Of a DNA stretch of 64,000 nt, positions 17,213-25,948 are shown piece by piece. This DNA comes from SZUA-186 sp039714155. Its GTDB lineage: Bacteria; Pseudomonadota; Gammaproteobacteria; UBA9214. The position numbers and the translations under genes were made by a program. Location: positions 1 to 64,000 of the forward strand of contig JBDLJX010000001.1 of NCBI GenBank assembly GCA_039714155.1, written 5' to 3'. Within the stretch, counting starts at the first letter, position 1. Every line of letters starts with the position of its first letter. The notes under the pieces are model-generated. The model had not been told where the DNA came from. It was given only the letters and a program-made list of their open reading frames with translations, and did no database searches.

Positions 17213-17253
17213 GTAGCCCGGATGCAGGCGCGCAGCGCCGGAATCCAGGCTAC
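17213..17253. repeat. Short gtagcccgga palindrome
   Basis: gtagcccggatgcaggcgcg pairs with cgccggaatccaggctac as an imperfect hairpin just beyond the rlmB stop. The gtagcccg arm recurs around 11141-11256. Confidence 0.6.
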
Positions 17254-17256
17254 CTG

Positions 17257-18009
17257 TCATGTGGCCTGCCGCCGCTGCCGTACTGCCTCGTACAGCAACA
17301 CCCCGGCCGCCACCGAGACATTCAGGCTCTCGACCTGCCCGGCCATCGGAATCGCCAGCTGGTAGTCACATAAATCCCGGGTCAGGCGCCGCAGGCCCTT
17401 GCCCTCGCCGCCCAGCACCAGTGCAATCGGCCCCTGCAGGCTCATGTCATAGATTGCTGTATCGGCGGCATCACTGGCGGCATACAACCAGATTCCGGCA
17501 GCCTTGAGACTGCGCAGGCAACGCGCCAGATTCGTTACCGAGAACAACGGTACGGTTTCGGCTGCCCCGCTGGCGACCTTGCGCACCGTCGGCGTGATAT
17601 GGGCCGCCCGGTCACGCGGCACGATCACCGCATGCACACCGGCAGCATCGGCGGTACGCAGACAGGCACCGAGGTTGTGCGGGTCCTGCACACCATCGAG
17701 CACCAGCAGGAATGGCGTCGCATCAAGATTATCGAGAAACGGCTGCAGTTCCGCCTCGCGCAGCCCCTCGCCGGAAAGTGAAACCCGTGCAATAACGCCC
17801 TGGTGCCGCATCCCCGGTTGCATGTCATCAAGTTCCGCACGCGGCATGCTATGCACCGGAATACCGGCAGCCGATGCCAGCTCGATAATGCGCTGGCAAC
17901 GGCTGTCCCTGCGACTGTCCGCGACATTGATTTCATGCACACTGCCCGGCCGCACCGACAGCAACGTGGTTACGGCATGCAGTCCGCAGACACAGGTCTT
18001 TCCGGTCAT
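17257..18009 (-). CDS. rlmB: 23S rRNA (guanosine-2'-O)-methyltransferase RlmB
   Basis: A SpoU-family enzyme that methylates G2251 of 23S rRNA. The 250 residues show the substrate-binding N-terminal domain (VCGLHAVTTLL) and the three SPOUT motifs: DPHNLGACLRTADAAGVHAV, ALVLGGEGKGL, and IPMAGQVESLNVSVAAGVLLYE. It lies 21 bp downstream of rnr on the same strand, the usual rnr-rlmB pair. Confidence 0.96.
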   Translation of the reverse strand: MTGKTCVCGLHAVTTLLSVRPGSVHEINVADSRRDSRCQRIIELASAAGIPVHSMPRAELDDMQPGMRHQGVIARVSLSGEGLREAELQPFLDNLDATPFLLVLDGVQDPHNLGACLRTADAAGVHAVIVPRDRAAHITPTVRKVASGAAETVPLFSVTNLARCLRSLKAAGIWLYAASDAADTAIYDMSLQGPIALVLGGEGKGLRRLTRDLCDYQLAIPMAGQVESLNVSVAAGVLLYEAVRQRRQAT

Positions 18010-18030
18010 GGCGTACAGACCCTCATTGCT

Positions 18031-20268
18031 TCAACGCTGTTTCTTTCTGCGTCGCCGGCTGTTCACCGAGCCCTTCTCGACGAGTTCGAGATCAATCTTG
18101 CGGTCATCCAGGTTGACCTGTACCACGTTGACAACCACCGTGTCGCCGAGGCGGTAGATCCGGTTGGTGCGCTCTCCCATAAGCCAGTGACGGGTCGGAT
18201 CATAATGGTAATAGTCATTACCCAGGGCCGTAACATGCACCAGTCCCTCGATATAGACGTCCCTGAGTTCAACAAAGATGCCGAACGAGGTCACGCTGCT
18301 GATTATGCCGCGGAAGGTCTCGCCAATATGGTCCAGCATATATTCGCACTTGAGCCAGTCCACGGCATCGCGGGTAGCGTCATCGGCACGCCGCTCCGTC
18401 ATGGAGCACTGATCACCCAGGGCCTGCATATCGGTATGCGTGTAGTCGAATGCAGCGGGCTTCCCGCCCCGCAGGACATGCCGTATTGCCCGGTGTACCA
18501 GCAAATCCGGATAACGGCGAATCGGCGAGGTGAAATGCACATACTTTTCATGCGCCAGGCCAAAATGGCCGATATTCTCCGGGTGGTACTCGGCGCGCGG
18601 CATCGACCGCAACAGCACGGTATTGATCAGGTGCTCATCCGGACGACCGGTTACGGCAGCCAGCAAACGGGCATAGTCCTTCGCCTGCGGCCGCAGGCCT
18701 CCGGATATCGACAGCCCCAGCTCACGCAGGAATTCCTGCACGTCTTCCACCTTATCGCTGTCGGGACGACCGTGCACACGGAACAGCGTCGGCAGCTTGT
18801 GGCGAATCAGGAACCGCGCAGCCGCGACATTGGCCGCGATCATGCATTCCTCGATCAGCTTGTGGGCATCATTACGCAGCAGTGGCACGATGCGCTCGAT
18901 CTTGCGGTCCTCGCTGAAGACGATGCGGGTTTCCGTCGTTTCAAAATCGATGGCACCACGTGCTTCGCGCGCCTCGCGCAACAGCTTGTACAGTTCGTGC
19001 AGGGCTTCGAGATGTGGCAGCAGTGAGTGGTATTTCCTGCCGAGCTCTTTATCACCGTCAATCAGCATGGCAGCAACCTGCGTGTAGGTCAGACGCGCAT
19101 GCGAGCGCATAACAGCCTCGAGAAAACGCGAGCGCGTCATCTTGCCGGCGGCATCGAACTGCATCTCGCAGACCATGCACAGGCGGTCCACCTCGGGATT
19201 CAGCGAACACAGACCATTGGACAGCACCTCCGGCAACATCGGGATGACCCGTTCCGGGAAATACACCGAGTTGCCGCGCCTCTCGGCCTCATGGTCCAGC
19301 GCGGTATCCGGCAGCACGTAATGCGAGACATCGGCAATCGCAACCAGCAGCCGCCAGCCGGAAGATGTACGCTCGCAATGGACCGCGTCATCAAAATCCC
19401 TCGCATCCTCGCCATCGATCGTAACCAGTGGTACATCACGCAAATCGGTACGGCCCTGTTTGGCATCCTCAGGCACGTCTTCCGTGCAGCCACTGACTTC
19501 CGCCTCGACGGCTGCCGGCCATTCCTGCGGCAACTCATGACTGCGGATGGCGATATCGATCTCCATGCCGGGTGCCATGTGCTCACCCAGCACCTCGATG
19601 ACACGCCCAATCGGCCGGTTGCGCTTGCCCGGTTGTTCGATGATCTCGACCGTAACAATCTGGCCATGTGTGGCAGCACTCGTTTCCGCATCCGGCACGG
19701 AAATGTCATGGGCAAGGCGTTTATTGTCCGGCACCACAAAATAGATGCCGCTCTCCCGGTAGAACCGTCCGACCACCCGGTGCGTATTGCGCTGCAGCAC
19801 TTCGACCACCTCACCCTCGAGGCGGCCGCGCCGGTCCTTGCCGACGATACGCGCCTGCACCCGGTCGTCATGGAATACACTGCGCATCTGCCGGGCAGAC
19901 AGGTAGACATCATCACTGTCATCATCTGTCACGAGGAAACCAAAGCCGTCCGGATGGCCGATCACTCGCCCCTGCACCAGGTCAAACTGCTCAGTCAGTG
20001 CATAACAGTTACGCCGGTTACGCACCAGCTGCCCGTCGCGCACCATGGCCTGCAGACGTCTTCGCAGCGCTTCCTGGCCATCGTCATCGCGAATATTGAC
20101 CAGCCTGGCGAGTTCGTCACGCTGCACCGGTGAGCCGGCCTCGGCAATAATTTCCAGTATCAGTTCACGACTGGCAATGGGTTGTTCATAACGCGTTGCC
20201 TCACGTTGCGCATGCGGGTCATGCCGGCGTCTTTTACTAATGGTTTTCTGTTTACGTTTTCGTTTCAT
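18031..20268 (-). CDS. rnr: Ribonuclease R
   Basis: A processive 3'-5' exoribonuclease that degrades structured RNA and works with SmpB-tmRNA. Domains in order: a winged helix (SRELILEIIAEAGSPVQRDELARLVNI), two cold-shock domains, the RNB catalytic domain with VTIDGEDARDFDDAVHCE (acidic Mg2+ ligands), an S1 domain (FRGIISSVTSFGIFVELRD) and a short basic tail. I start at ATG 20268 (MKRKRKQKTISKRR), giving 745 residues. An upstream in-frame ATG at 20307 would add MAGRINKGLFSTP; neither has a strong ribosome-binding site. Confidence 0.95.
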   Translation of the reverse strand: MKRKRKQKTISKRRRHDPHAQREATRYEQPIASRELILEIIAEAGSPVQRDELARLVNIRDDDGQEALRRRLQAMVRDGQLVRNRRNCYALTEQFDLVQGRVIGHPDGFGFLVTDDDSDDVYLSARQMRSVFHDDRVQARIVGKDRRGRLEGEVVEVLQRNTHRVVGRFYRESGIYFVVPDNKRLAHDISVPDAETSAATHGQIVTVEIIEQPGKRNRPIGRVIEVLGEHMAPGMEIDIAIRSHELPQEWPAAVEAEVSGCTEDVPEDAKQGRTDLRDVPLVTIDGEDARDFDDAVHCERTSSGWRLLVAIADVSHYVLPDTALDHEAERRGNSVYFPERVIPMLPEVLSNGLCSLNPEVDRLCMVCEMQFDAAGKMTRSRFLEAVMRSHARLTYTQVAAMLIDGDKELGRKYHSLLPHLEALHELYKLLREAREARGAIDFETTETRIVFSEDRKIERIVPLLRNDAHKLIEECMIAANVAAARFLIRHKLPTLFRVHGRPDSDKVEDVQEFLRELGLSISGGLRPQAKDYARLLAAVTGRPDEHLINTVLLRSMPRAEYHPENIGHFGLAHEKYVHFTSPIRRYPDLLVHRAIRHVLRGGKPAAFDYTHTDMQALGDQCSMTERRADDATRDAVDWLKCEYMLDHIGETFRGIISSVTSFGIFVELRDVYIEGLVHVTALGNDYYHYDPTRHWLMGERTNRIYRLGDTVVVNVVQVNLDDRKIDLELVEKGSVNSRRRRKKQR

Positions 20269-20319
20269 AGGGGTTGAGAATAATCCTTTATTGATGCGTC
20301 CGGCCATGGCGGGAGCAAA

Positions 20320-20348
20320 TTGACAAGTTTTGGAACAGCAGGTAGAGT
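20320..20348 (+). promoter_or_regulatory. Predicted promoter of tRNA-Leu
   Basis: A consensus -35 TTGACA (20320-20325) and a -10 TAGAGT (20343-20348) are separated by 17 bases. A GC-rich discriminator (tcgcgctcccggg) follows, typical of stringently controlled stable-RNA promoters. Confidence 0.75.
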
Positions 20349-20387
20349 TCGCGCTCCCGGGACGGCAATCGCCTGTCCTGCCGCATG

Positions 20388-20474
20388 GCCGAGGTGGTGA
20401 AATTGGTAGACACGCTAGCTTCAGGTGCTAGTGGGGGTAACCCCGTGGAGGTTCAAGTCCTCTCCTCGGCACCA
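20388..20474 (+). tRNA. tRNA-Leu, anticodon CAG
   Basis: This is an 87-base class II tRNA with encoded CCA at 20472-20474. The acceptor arms gccgagg/cctcggc pair. The anticodon stem ctagc/gctag closes the loop ttcaggt, whose central CAG reads CUG leucine codons. The variable arm (tgggggtaacccc) is long as expected for leucine, and the T loop gttcaagtc is canonical. Confidence 0.97.
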
Positions 20475-20649
20475 TCTTCTATTTCTGCTTGATAATCAGT
20501 AGTATAATATCAATTCTTGGTATATACCATGTGCTTTCGCAGCGATCGCCCTGTGTTTATCCTGCTCAGGGCCGAGCGGTGTCTGCATGAGGCCAGCATG
20601 GGTCCGGTGCATCTGCTATAGACTCGACCAGGGGAACGACGAAAACCTG

Positions 20650-20952
20650 ATGAAAAGAATCCTGTTATCACTACTGGCTGCGTCAGGACTGCTGGCAGTC
20701 ACCTCCGCATCGGCTGACGAGATTGTCAGGCTGATCTGCAGGTTCGAGCATGGCGAGATTGAGGTGAGCGTCAACTACAGCAAGGAAACCGCCAACGGCG
20801 CTGTCGCCATGATCTCGGACAAGGAAATCATCTGGACGCCGAAAGGCGGCAACAAGGGACTGGCCGTTATCAACCGTTACACCGGCGTCATGCAGATCAG
20901 CAAGGGTCGCAGCGAATTTATTGGCATGTGTAACAAGGCCAAAGCCAAATAG
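20650..20952 (+). CDS. Small secreted hypothetical protein
   Basis: A 100-residue protein with a clear Sec signal peptide (MKRILLSLLAASGLLAVTSASA, cleavage likely before DE). The short mature part has two cysteines, at about 30 and 94, that could form a disulfide in the periplasm. Start is ATG 20650, since the signal peptide begins there; the frame extends upstream without homology. It sits between tRNA-Leu and the convergent purA. No family recognised. Confidence 0.7.
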   Translation: MKRILLSLLAASGLLAVTSASADEIVRLICRFEHGEIEVSVNYSKETANGAVAMISDKEIIWTPKGGNKGLAVINRYTGVMQISKGRSEFIGMCNKAKAK

Positions 20953-20974
20953 CAAACCTTGTCACGTTGTGTAA

Positions 20975-22270
20975 TCAGCTATCGAACGGGTGCCGGCGAA
21001 TAATCGTCTCGGCACGGTCAGGGCCGGTCGAAATGATATCGATCGGTGTTTCACACAACGCTTCCACCTTCGCCAGGTAGTCCTGTGCAGCCTGCGGCAA
21101 CTCGTCGACGGATCTGGCGCCGACTGTCGATTCCTGCCAGCCCGGCATTTCAATAAACTCCGGCTCGCATTGCTCGATCAGGTCTGCACCGACCGGCGGC
21201 GTGCTAATGCTCTGCCCGCCCAGTTTGTAGGACACGCCTATCCTTATCGTCTCCAGACCATCGAGCACATCGAGCTTGGTGATGCACATGCCGGTAACAC
21301 TGCTGATTTCCAGTGAGCGCCGCAGAGCGACGGTATCGAGCCAGCCGCAACGGCGCTGACGGCCGGTAGTGGCGCCGAATTCGTTGCCTTTCTCACCCAG
21401 GTGCCGGCCGTTGCCATCAAACAGCTCGGTCGGAAACGGACCGGCACCGACACGTGTGGTGTAGGCCTTGACGATACCGAGGATGTAATCGAGATCACGC
21501 GGCCCGACACCGCTGCCGCTGGCAGCACCCCCGGCAGTGGTCGTCGACGATGTCACATAGGGATAGGTGCCGTGGTCAATATCCAGCAATGCACCCTGTG
21601 CGCCCTCGAACATGATGTTGTTGCCGTTCCTGCGCAGGCGATGCAATAAACCGGGGATATCATCGACCAGTGGTGCAATCTGTTCGCCCTGGGCAAGCGC
21701 CTCGTCGAGCACCTGCTGGTAATCCACCGTTTCCGCCTTGAAATAGTGCTGCAACGCATGATTATGATATTCCATGACCTCGCGCAAGCGCTCGGTAAAG
21801 TGCGCCGGGTCGAGCAACTCGCCGAGTCGCAGACCACGGCGTGACACCTTGTCTTCATAGGCAGGACCGATACCACGACCGGTGGTACCAATGGCGTGCT
21901 TGCCGCGCGCGATCTCCCGCGCCTGGTCCAGGGCAATATGATACGGCAGGATCAGCGGGCAGGACTCGCTGATGCGCAACCGGTCACGCGCCGGGATACC
22001 ACTGGCCTCCAGCATTTCCAGCTCTTCCAGCAGCGCCGTTGGCGACAGCACCACACCGTTACCAATCAGGCACTGGACCTTGTCACGCAGGATGCCGGAC
22101 GGAATCAGGTGCAGAATGGTCTGCTGGCCATCGATAACCAGGGTATGGCCGGCATTGTGGCCACCCTGGAACCGTACAACCGCCGAGGCCTTGTCGGTTA
22201 GCAGATCAACCACCTTACCCTTGCCTTCGTCACCCCACTGGGTGCCGATGACGACTACGTTCTTGCCCAT
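20975..22270 (-). CDS. purA: Adenylosuccinate synthetase
   Basis: PurA forms adenylosuccinate from IMP and aspartate with GTP, the first committed AMP step. The 431 residues contain the N-terminal loop NVVVIGTQWGDEGKGKVVDLL, FQGGHNAGHT, the IMP-binding GTTGRGIGPAYEDK, and the C-terminal GTP-binding region. It follows hisZ on the same strand, the usual gammaproteobacterial order, but a 170-bp repeat-bearing gap separates them. Confidence 0.98.
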   Translation of the reverse strand: MGKNVVVIGTQWGDEGKGKVVDLLTDKASAVVRFQGGHNAGHTLVIDGQQTILHLIPSGILRDKVQCLIGNGVVLSPTALLEELEMLEASGIPARDRLRISESCPLILPYHIALDQAREIARGKHAIGTTGRGIGPAYEDKVSRRGLRLGELLDPAHFTERLREVMEYHNHALQHYFKAETVDYQQVLDEALAQGEQIAPLVDDIPGLLHRLRRNGNNIMFEGAQGALLDIDHGTYPYVTSSTTTAGGAASGSGVGPRDLDYILGIVKAYTTRVGAGPFPTELFDGNGRHLGEKGNEFGATTGRQRRCGWLDTVALRRSLEISSVTGMCITKLDVLDGLETIRIGVSYKLGGQSISTPPVGADLIEQCEPEFIEMPGWQESTVGARSVDELPQAAQDYLAKVEALCETPIDIISTGPDRAETIIRRHPFDS

Positions 22271-22303
22271 TGAAATGCTCTCTTGATAAAAAATAAAAAA
22301 CAG

Positions 22304-22393
22304 GTAGGAGCGAATTTATTCGCGATTGAACCGGTATTATTCCCGGCATTATCGCGGCTAAAGCGGCATTATCGCGGCTAAAGTCGCTCCTAC
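22304..22393. repeat. Palindrome with an internal 20-bp tandem duplication
   Basis: Outer arms gtaggagcga (22304-22313) and tcgctcctac (22384-22393) pair perfectly. Inside, the 20-bp unit beginning cggcattatc occurs twice in tandem (22344-22363 and 22364-22383). The gagcg arm relates it to the family E REP-like elements. A tttgcgtctttgcgg fragment of another repeat follows at about 22411. Confidence 0.75.
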
Positions 22394-22441
22394 ATAAGAA
22401 TTGATTTCCTTTGCGTCTTTGCGGTGAAATAATTCCGTTAT

Positions 22442-23626
22442 TCAAACCGGCTTGACCGTCCAGTTGCCGTTATCATTGACCAGTTTCCGGTCACAACCCA
22501 TAACAGTGACATCACCCTGCTGCCCGGGCAACGCGGCGATGACACGCTCACCTTCACTGCGCAGCGTGCTGACAGCGGCAATCAGTCCCGGATCGTTATC
22601 TGCCGGCGCCATGATTGCAGCGGCGGGTATCGCAAAGTCACGCTGACTGAGATCCATCAATGTTTTCAAATCGGTACTGAAACCGGTTGCCGGGCGCGCC
22701 CGGCCAAATACCTGGCCAATGTCATCATATCTGCCGCCACGCGCAATCTCCTGGCCACGCCCCGGTACAAACACGGCAAATGACATGCCGGTCTGGTAGT
22801 TGTAGGCGCATACCTCGGCAAGATCAAAATACAACGCGGCATCACCGGCCCGTGCCTGCATGGCATCGGCAATGGCACACAGGTTATCCAGTGCTGCAAT
22901 TACCTCCTCACCGGCACCGGCAAGCCGTTCACGCGCCGTCACCAGGATCTCCGGCCCGCCGTTCAGTTCCGCCAGCGCAGCCAGCCGCTGTCGCTGCACA
23001 TCACTGGCCGTACTGGCCGCCAGTATTGCATCGATTTCGGTACAGGCCTTGCGCTGCAGGGCATCGAACAGCTCAGCTTCCTGTTGCCTGTCGAGGCCGG
23101 CCTCCTTTGCCAGGCCACGATAGATACCCACATGACCCATATCAATATGCACATCGGCAATCGACAGCAGCGACAGGGTCTCAAGTACGAGGCTGAGAAT
23201 TTCGACATCACTTTCGATGCCGGCATGGCCGAACAGTTCGGCACCCACCTGCAGCGGACTGCGCGAGGCGGCAAAACCGTCGGAACGGGTCCGCAATACC
23301 GTGCCCAGGTAACACAGGCGCGAGGGTGCTTCCCGCTTCAGCGGATGCGCATCGATGCGTGCGGCCTGCGGGGTCATGTCTGCGCGCACACCCATCAGAC
23401 GCCCGGTCAACTGGTCTGTCAGCTTGAATGTCTGCAGGTCGAGATCGTTACCGGTAGCCGTCAGCAGGGATTCAAGGTATTCAATGAACGGCGGCATAAT
23501 GAGCTCATAGCCCCAGCAGGAGAACATATCCAGCAGTTCCCGGCGTGCGCACTCAAGCCGCCAGGCTGATGGTGGCAGGACCTCTTCAATGCCTTCCGGC
23601 AACAGCCATTTGTCTTGCGTGCTCAT
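22442..23626 (-). CDS. hisZ: ATP phosphoribosyltransferase regulatory subunit HisZ
   Basis: HisZ is a HisRS-like protein without aminoacylation activity that forms the histidine-sensitive complex with short-form HisG. From ATG 23626 (MSTQDKWLLPEGIEEVLPP) it is 394 residues. Class II synthetase-like motifs are present but altered (TPQAARIDAHPLKREAPSRLCYLGTVLR; ARGGRYDDIGQVFGRARPATGFS). It implies a short HisG elsewhere. The start lies 8 bp after the DUF2065 stop. Confidence 0.95.
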   Translation of the reverse strand: MSTQDKWLLPEGIEEVLPPSAWRLECARRELLDMFSCWGYELIMPPFIEYLESLLTATGNDLDLQTFKLTDQLTGRLMGVRADMTPQAARIDAHPLKREAPSRLCYLGTVLRTRSDGFAASRSPLQVGAELFGHAGIESDVEILSLVLETLSLLSIADVHIDMGHVGIYRGLAKEAGLDRQQEAELFDALQRKACTEIDAILAASTASDVQRQRLAALAELNGGPEILVTARERLAGAGEEVIAALDNLCAIADAMQARAGDAALYFDLAEVCAYNYQTGMSFAVFVPGRGQEIARGGRYDDIGQVFGRARPATGFSTDLKTLMDLSQRDFAIPAAAIMAPADNDPGLIAAVSTLRSEGERVIAALPGQQGDVTVMGCDRKLVNDNGNWTVKPV

Positions 23627-23633
23627 TCGTCTG

Positions 23634-23828
23634 TTAACGCACGAGGTAAAGCATGATGACACCGCAGATCATGCTGATCAGCCCCGTTATCCGCAGTGTT
23701 CTGTCATCGAGCTGCGATACCGTTGCCAGCATGTTTCGCAGTGACTGCGGGTTAACAAAGGGAACTATCCCCTCGATTACCAGCACCAGCGCAAGTGCGG
23801 CCAGCAAATCTCCCCAGTTCACGGACAT
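23634..23828 (-). CDS. DUF2065 small membrane protein (YjeT family)
   Basis: A 64-residue protein with two hydrophobic helices (LLAALALVLVIEGIVPF and ITGLISMICGVIMLYLV) joined by the conserved linker NPQSLRNMLATVSQLDDRTLR. The same small protein lies between hflC and hisZ/purA in many gammaproteobacteria. The ATG at 23828 is chosen because family similarity begins there. Function unknown; its place after hflC suggests a membrane-quality-control link. Confidence 0.88.
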   Translation of the reverse strand: MSVNWGDLLAALALVLVIEGIVPFVNPQSLRNMLATVSQLDDRTLRITGLISMICGVIMLYLVR

Positions 23829-23892
23829 AGCCCCGTTTGCAAAAAAATCCGGGCACACGCCCGGCGATGAAAGTTTACTGCGACGGCCCTGC

Positions 23893-24759
23893 CTATTTAC
23901 CCATATAGCTGTTGAAGAACCTGAAGAATTCCGAGTCCGGCTGCAGCACCAGCATATCCGACTTGCTGGACAACGCGGCACGATAGGCATTCATGCTGCG
24001 GTAAAAGGCATAGAATTCCTCGTCCCTGCCATAGGCATCGGCGTAAGTCCCGGTTGCGCGTGCATCACCTTCACCACGAAGGGTCTGTGCATCACGCTGT
24101 GCCTCTGCGAGGAGCACAGTACGCTCCCTTTCGGCTACCGCGCGGATGCCCTTGGCGGTTTCTTCACCCCGCGCGCGATGTTCACGAGCGACACGTTCAC
24201 GCTCGGCACGCATCCGGTCGAATACGGAATTCCGCACCTCGGCAGGCAACTCGATCTGCTTGATGCGCACATCGATAATTTCAAGTCCGAATTGCGTGAC
24301 CTGCTCATTGCCATGCACCGTCAGATTTTCCATCATTGCGACCCGGTCGCCGGAAACCACCTGCTCGATGGTGCGACTTTCGAACTGGGTGTTAAGGCCG
24401 TCCTTGATAATCTGCAACAGACGCAGCGACGCCTGGCGTTCATCACCGGCAAAGGAGGTGTAGTACGTCGCCGGATCAGCGATACGCCACTTGACGAAGA
24501 AGTCCACCGAGACATTCTTTTTCTCACCGGTCAGGAAACGCTCGGGCCGGGTATCCAGCGTCAGGATCCGCTTGTCGAACTTGTGCACATTATTGATAAA
24601 GAGCGGCTTCATCCAGTGCAGGCCAGGCTCGTACTCTGACTGGATAATCTTACCCAGCTGCAGCCGAATGGCATGCTGGCGCTGATCAACAATAAAAAAC
24701 GATGTCATCAGCACCAGCAATCCAATGGCCAGCAGCAGCATCGAGAATCTGGCAATCAT
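23893..24759 (-). CDS. hflC: HflC, SPFH-domain modulator of FtsH
   Basis: HflC forms with HflK a large periplasm-facing cage around the FtsH protease. The 288 residues have one N-terminal TM segment (FSMLLLAIGLLVLMTSFFIV) and an SPFH/band-7 domain (VDQRQHAIRLQLGKI...VDFFVKWRI). A long helix with RAERERVAREHRARGEE follows. Its start overlaps the hflK stop by one base (TGATG), a sign of coupled synthesis. Confidence 0.97.
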   Translation of the reverse strand: MIARFSMLLLAIGLLVLMTSFFIVDQRQHAIRLQLGKIIQSEYEPGLHWMKPLFINNVHKFDKRILTLDTRPERFLTGEKKNVSVDFFVKWRIADPATYYTSFAGDERQASLRLLQIIKDGLNTQFESRTIEQVVSGDRVAMMENLTVHGNEQVTQFGLEIIDVRIKQIELPAEVRNSVFDRMRAERERVAREHRARGEETAKGIRAVAERERTVLLAEAQRDAQTLRGEGDARATGTYADAYGRDEEFYAFYRSMNAYRAALSSKSDMLVLQPDSEFFRFFNSYMGK

Positions 24760-25883
24760 CAGCGTAACCCTCCGTCCCGGACCGCACTGCGACGCGGCCC
24801 TGTTGGTAATGTCTTGACCTGGGCATCCCGGGAACTGCCATCACTTGCCGGTGGCAGACTTGCGCCGGAATCCCTGTCGAGAATTTTATCCAGCGGCAGG
24901 TACATCAGGCTGTTGCCGTCCTGCACTTGCAGGACCACCTTGCTGGTGTTGGCCAGCACCGTCTCCATGGTATCGAGGTACATACGCTTGCGGGTAACAT
25001 CGGGCGCCTTGCGATACTCCTCATAGGTCTGCAGGAAGCGGCTGGCATCACCCTCGGCCTGGGCAATGACCCGGTCACGATAAGCCATGGCCTCCTCGCG
25101 CAGGCGCGTGGCATCGCCACGTGCCCGTGGCAGGATGTCCCGGGCATAGGCCTGTGCCTGGTTCTTGACGCGCACCTCGTCTTCCTGCGCCTTGATGGCA
25201 TCCTCAAACGCACCCTGTACCTCTTCCGGCGGCTGCGGGTCCTGCAGATTGACACTGGAAAGCAGCAAACCGGTCTGATAACGATCGAGGATGGTCTGAA
25301 TCAATTCCTTGGTCCGCGCCACGGTTTCACTACGGCCGGCGAGGAAATGGTCCATGGAGATCGAGCCAGTGACTTCACGCAAGGCGCTCTCGGTGGCCTC
25401 CTGCAGGGTGTAGTCCGGGTCCCGGATCTGGAACAGGTAGTCCTCGGCGCTCTTGACCTGGTACTGCACGGCCAGATCGACCTGGATAATGTTCTGGTCC
25501 TTGGTCAGCATCTTGGCCCGATGGCTGACGGTACGCAGGCGGTCGATATTGACCTTCTCGATTTTTTCAATAAAGCGCATGCGCCAGTGCGGGCCGGGAG
25601 TGGTGGTCTTGCTGTACTTGCCAAGACGCAGCACCACACCGCGTTCCGCCGGATCGATAATGTAGATCCCGGACAGAGCCCAGGCCACCAGCACCACCAC
25701 GGCAATCAGCGACAGGCTGATGGAACTGCCACCACCCTTGCCGCTGCCGCCACCGGCACCGCCGAAGAAACGCCCCATCTTGTCACGCAGCTTGCGGGCG
25801 ACTTCATCCAGGTCGGGCGGGCCGTTACCACCACGGCTGCCCCACGGGTCGCGGTTATCACCACCCGGTTCATTCCAGGCCAT
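24759..25883 (-). CDS. hflK: HflK, SPFH-domain modulator of FtsH
   Basis: Partner of HflC in the FtsH complex. The cytoplasmic Gly-rich N terminus (MAWNEPGGDNRDPWGSRGGNGPPDLDEVARKLRDKMGRFFGG) precedes a TM segment at about 55-75 and the SPFH domain (VVLRLGKYSKTTTPGPHWRMRFIEKIEKVN). A long helical stretch follows. ATG 25883 is chosen over an earlier in-frame ATG because CAGGAG sits 7 bp upstream. 374 residues. Confidence 0.97.
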   Translation of the reverse strand: MAWNEPGGDNRDPWGSRGGNGPPDLDEVARKLRDKMGRFFGGAGGGSGKGGGSSISLSLIAVVVLVAWALSGIYIIDPAERGVVLRLGKYSKTTTPGPHWRMRFIEKIEKVNIDRLRTVSHRAKMLTKDQNIIQVDLAVQYQVKSAEDYLFQIRDPDYTLQEATESALREVTGSISMDHFLAGRSETVARTKELIQTILDRYQTGLLLSSVNLQDPQPPEEVQGAFEDAIKAQEDEVRVKNQAQAYARDILPRARGDATRLREEAMAYRDRVIAQAEGDASRFLQTYEEYRKAPDVTRKRMYLDTMETVLANTSKVVLQVQDGNSLMYLPLDKILDRDSGASLPPASDGSSRDAQVKTLPTGPRRSAVRDGGLR

Positions 25884-25948
25884 ATAGTACTCCTGTGTCA
25901 TAAAACAGCCCGTGCCGGTACCGGCACGGGCAACGTGAATCGGTAAGT

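Noticed and set aside
17803..20133. Two long plus-strand frames (407 and 368 codons) opposite rlmB and rnr
   Set aside because: They are mirror frames of well-supported genes in GC-rich DNA, with no signals of their own.
20587..20649. Upstream extension of the small secreted protein
   Set aside because: The Sec signal peptide begins at 20650; residues before it would block export and match nothing.
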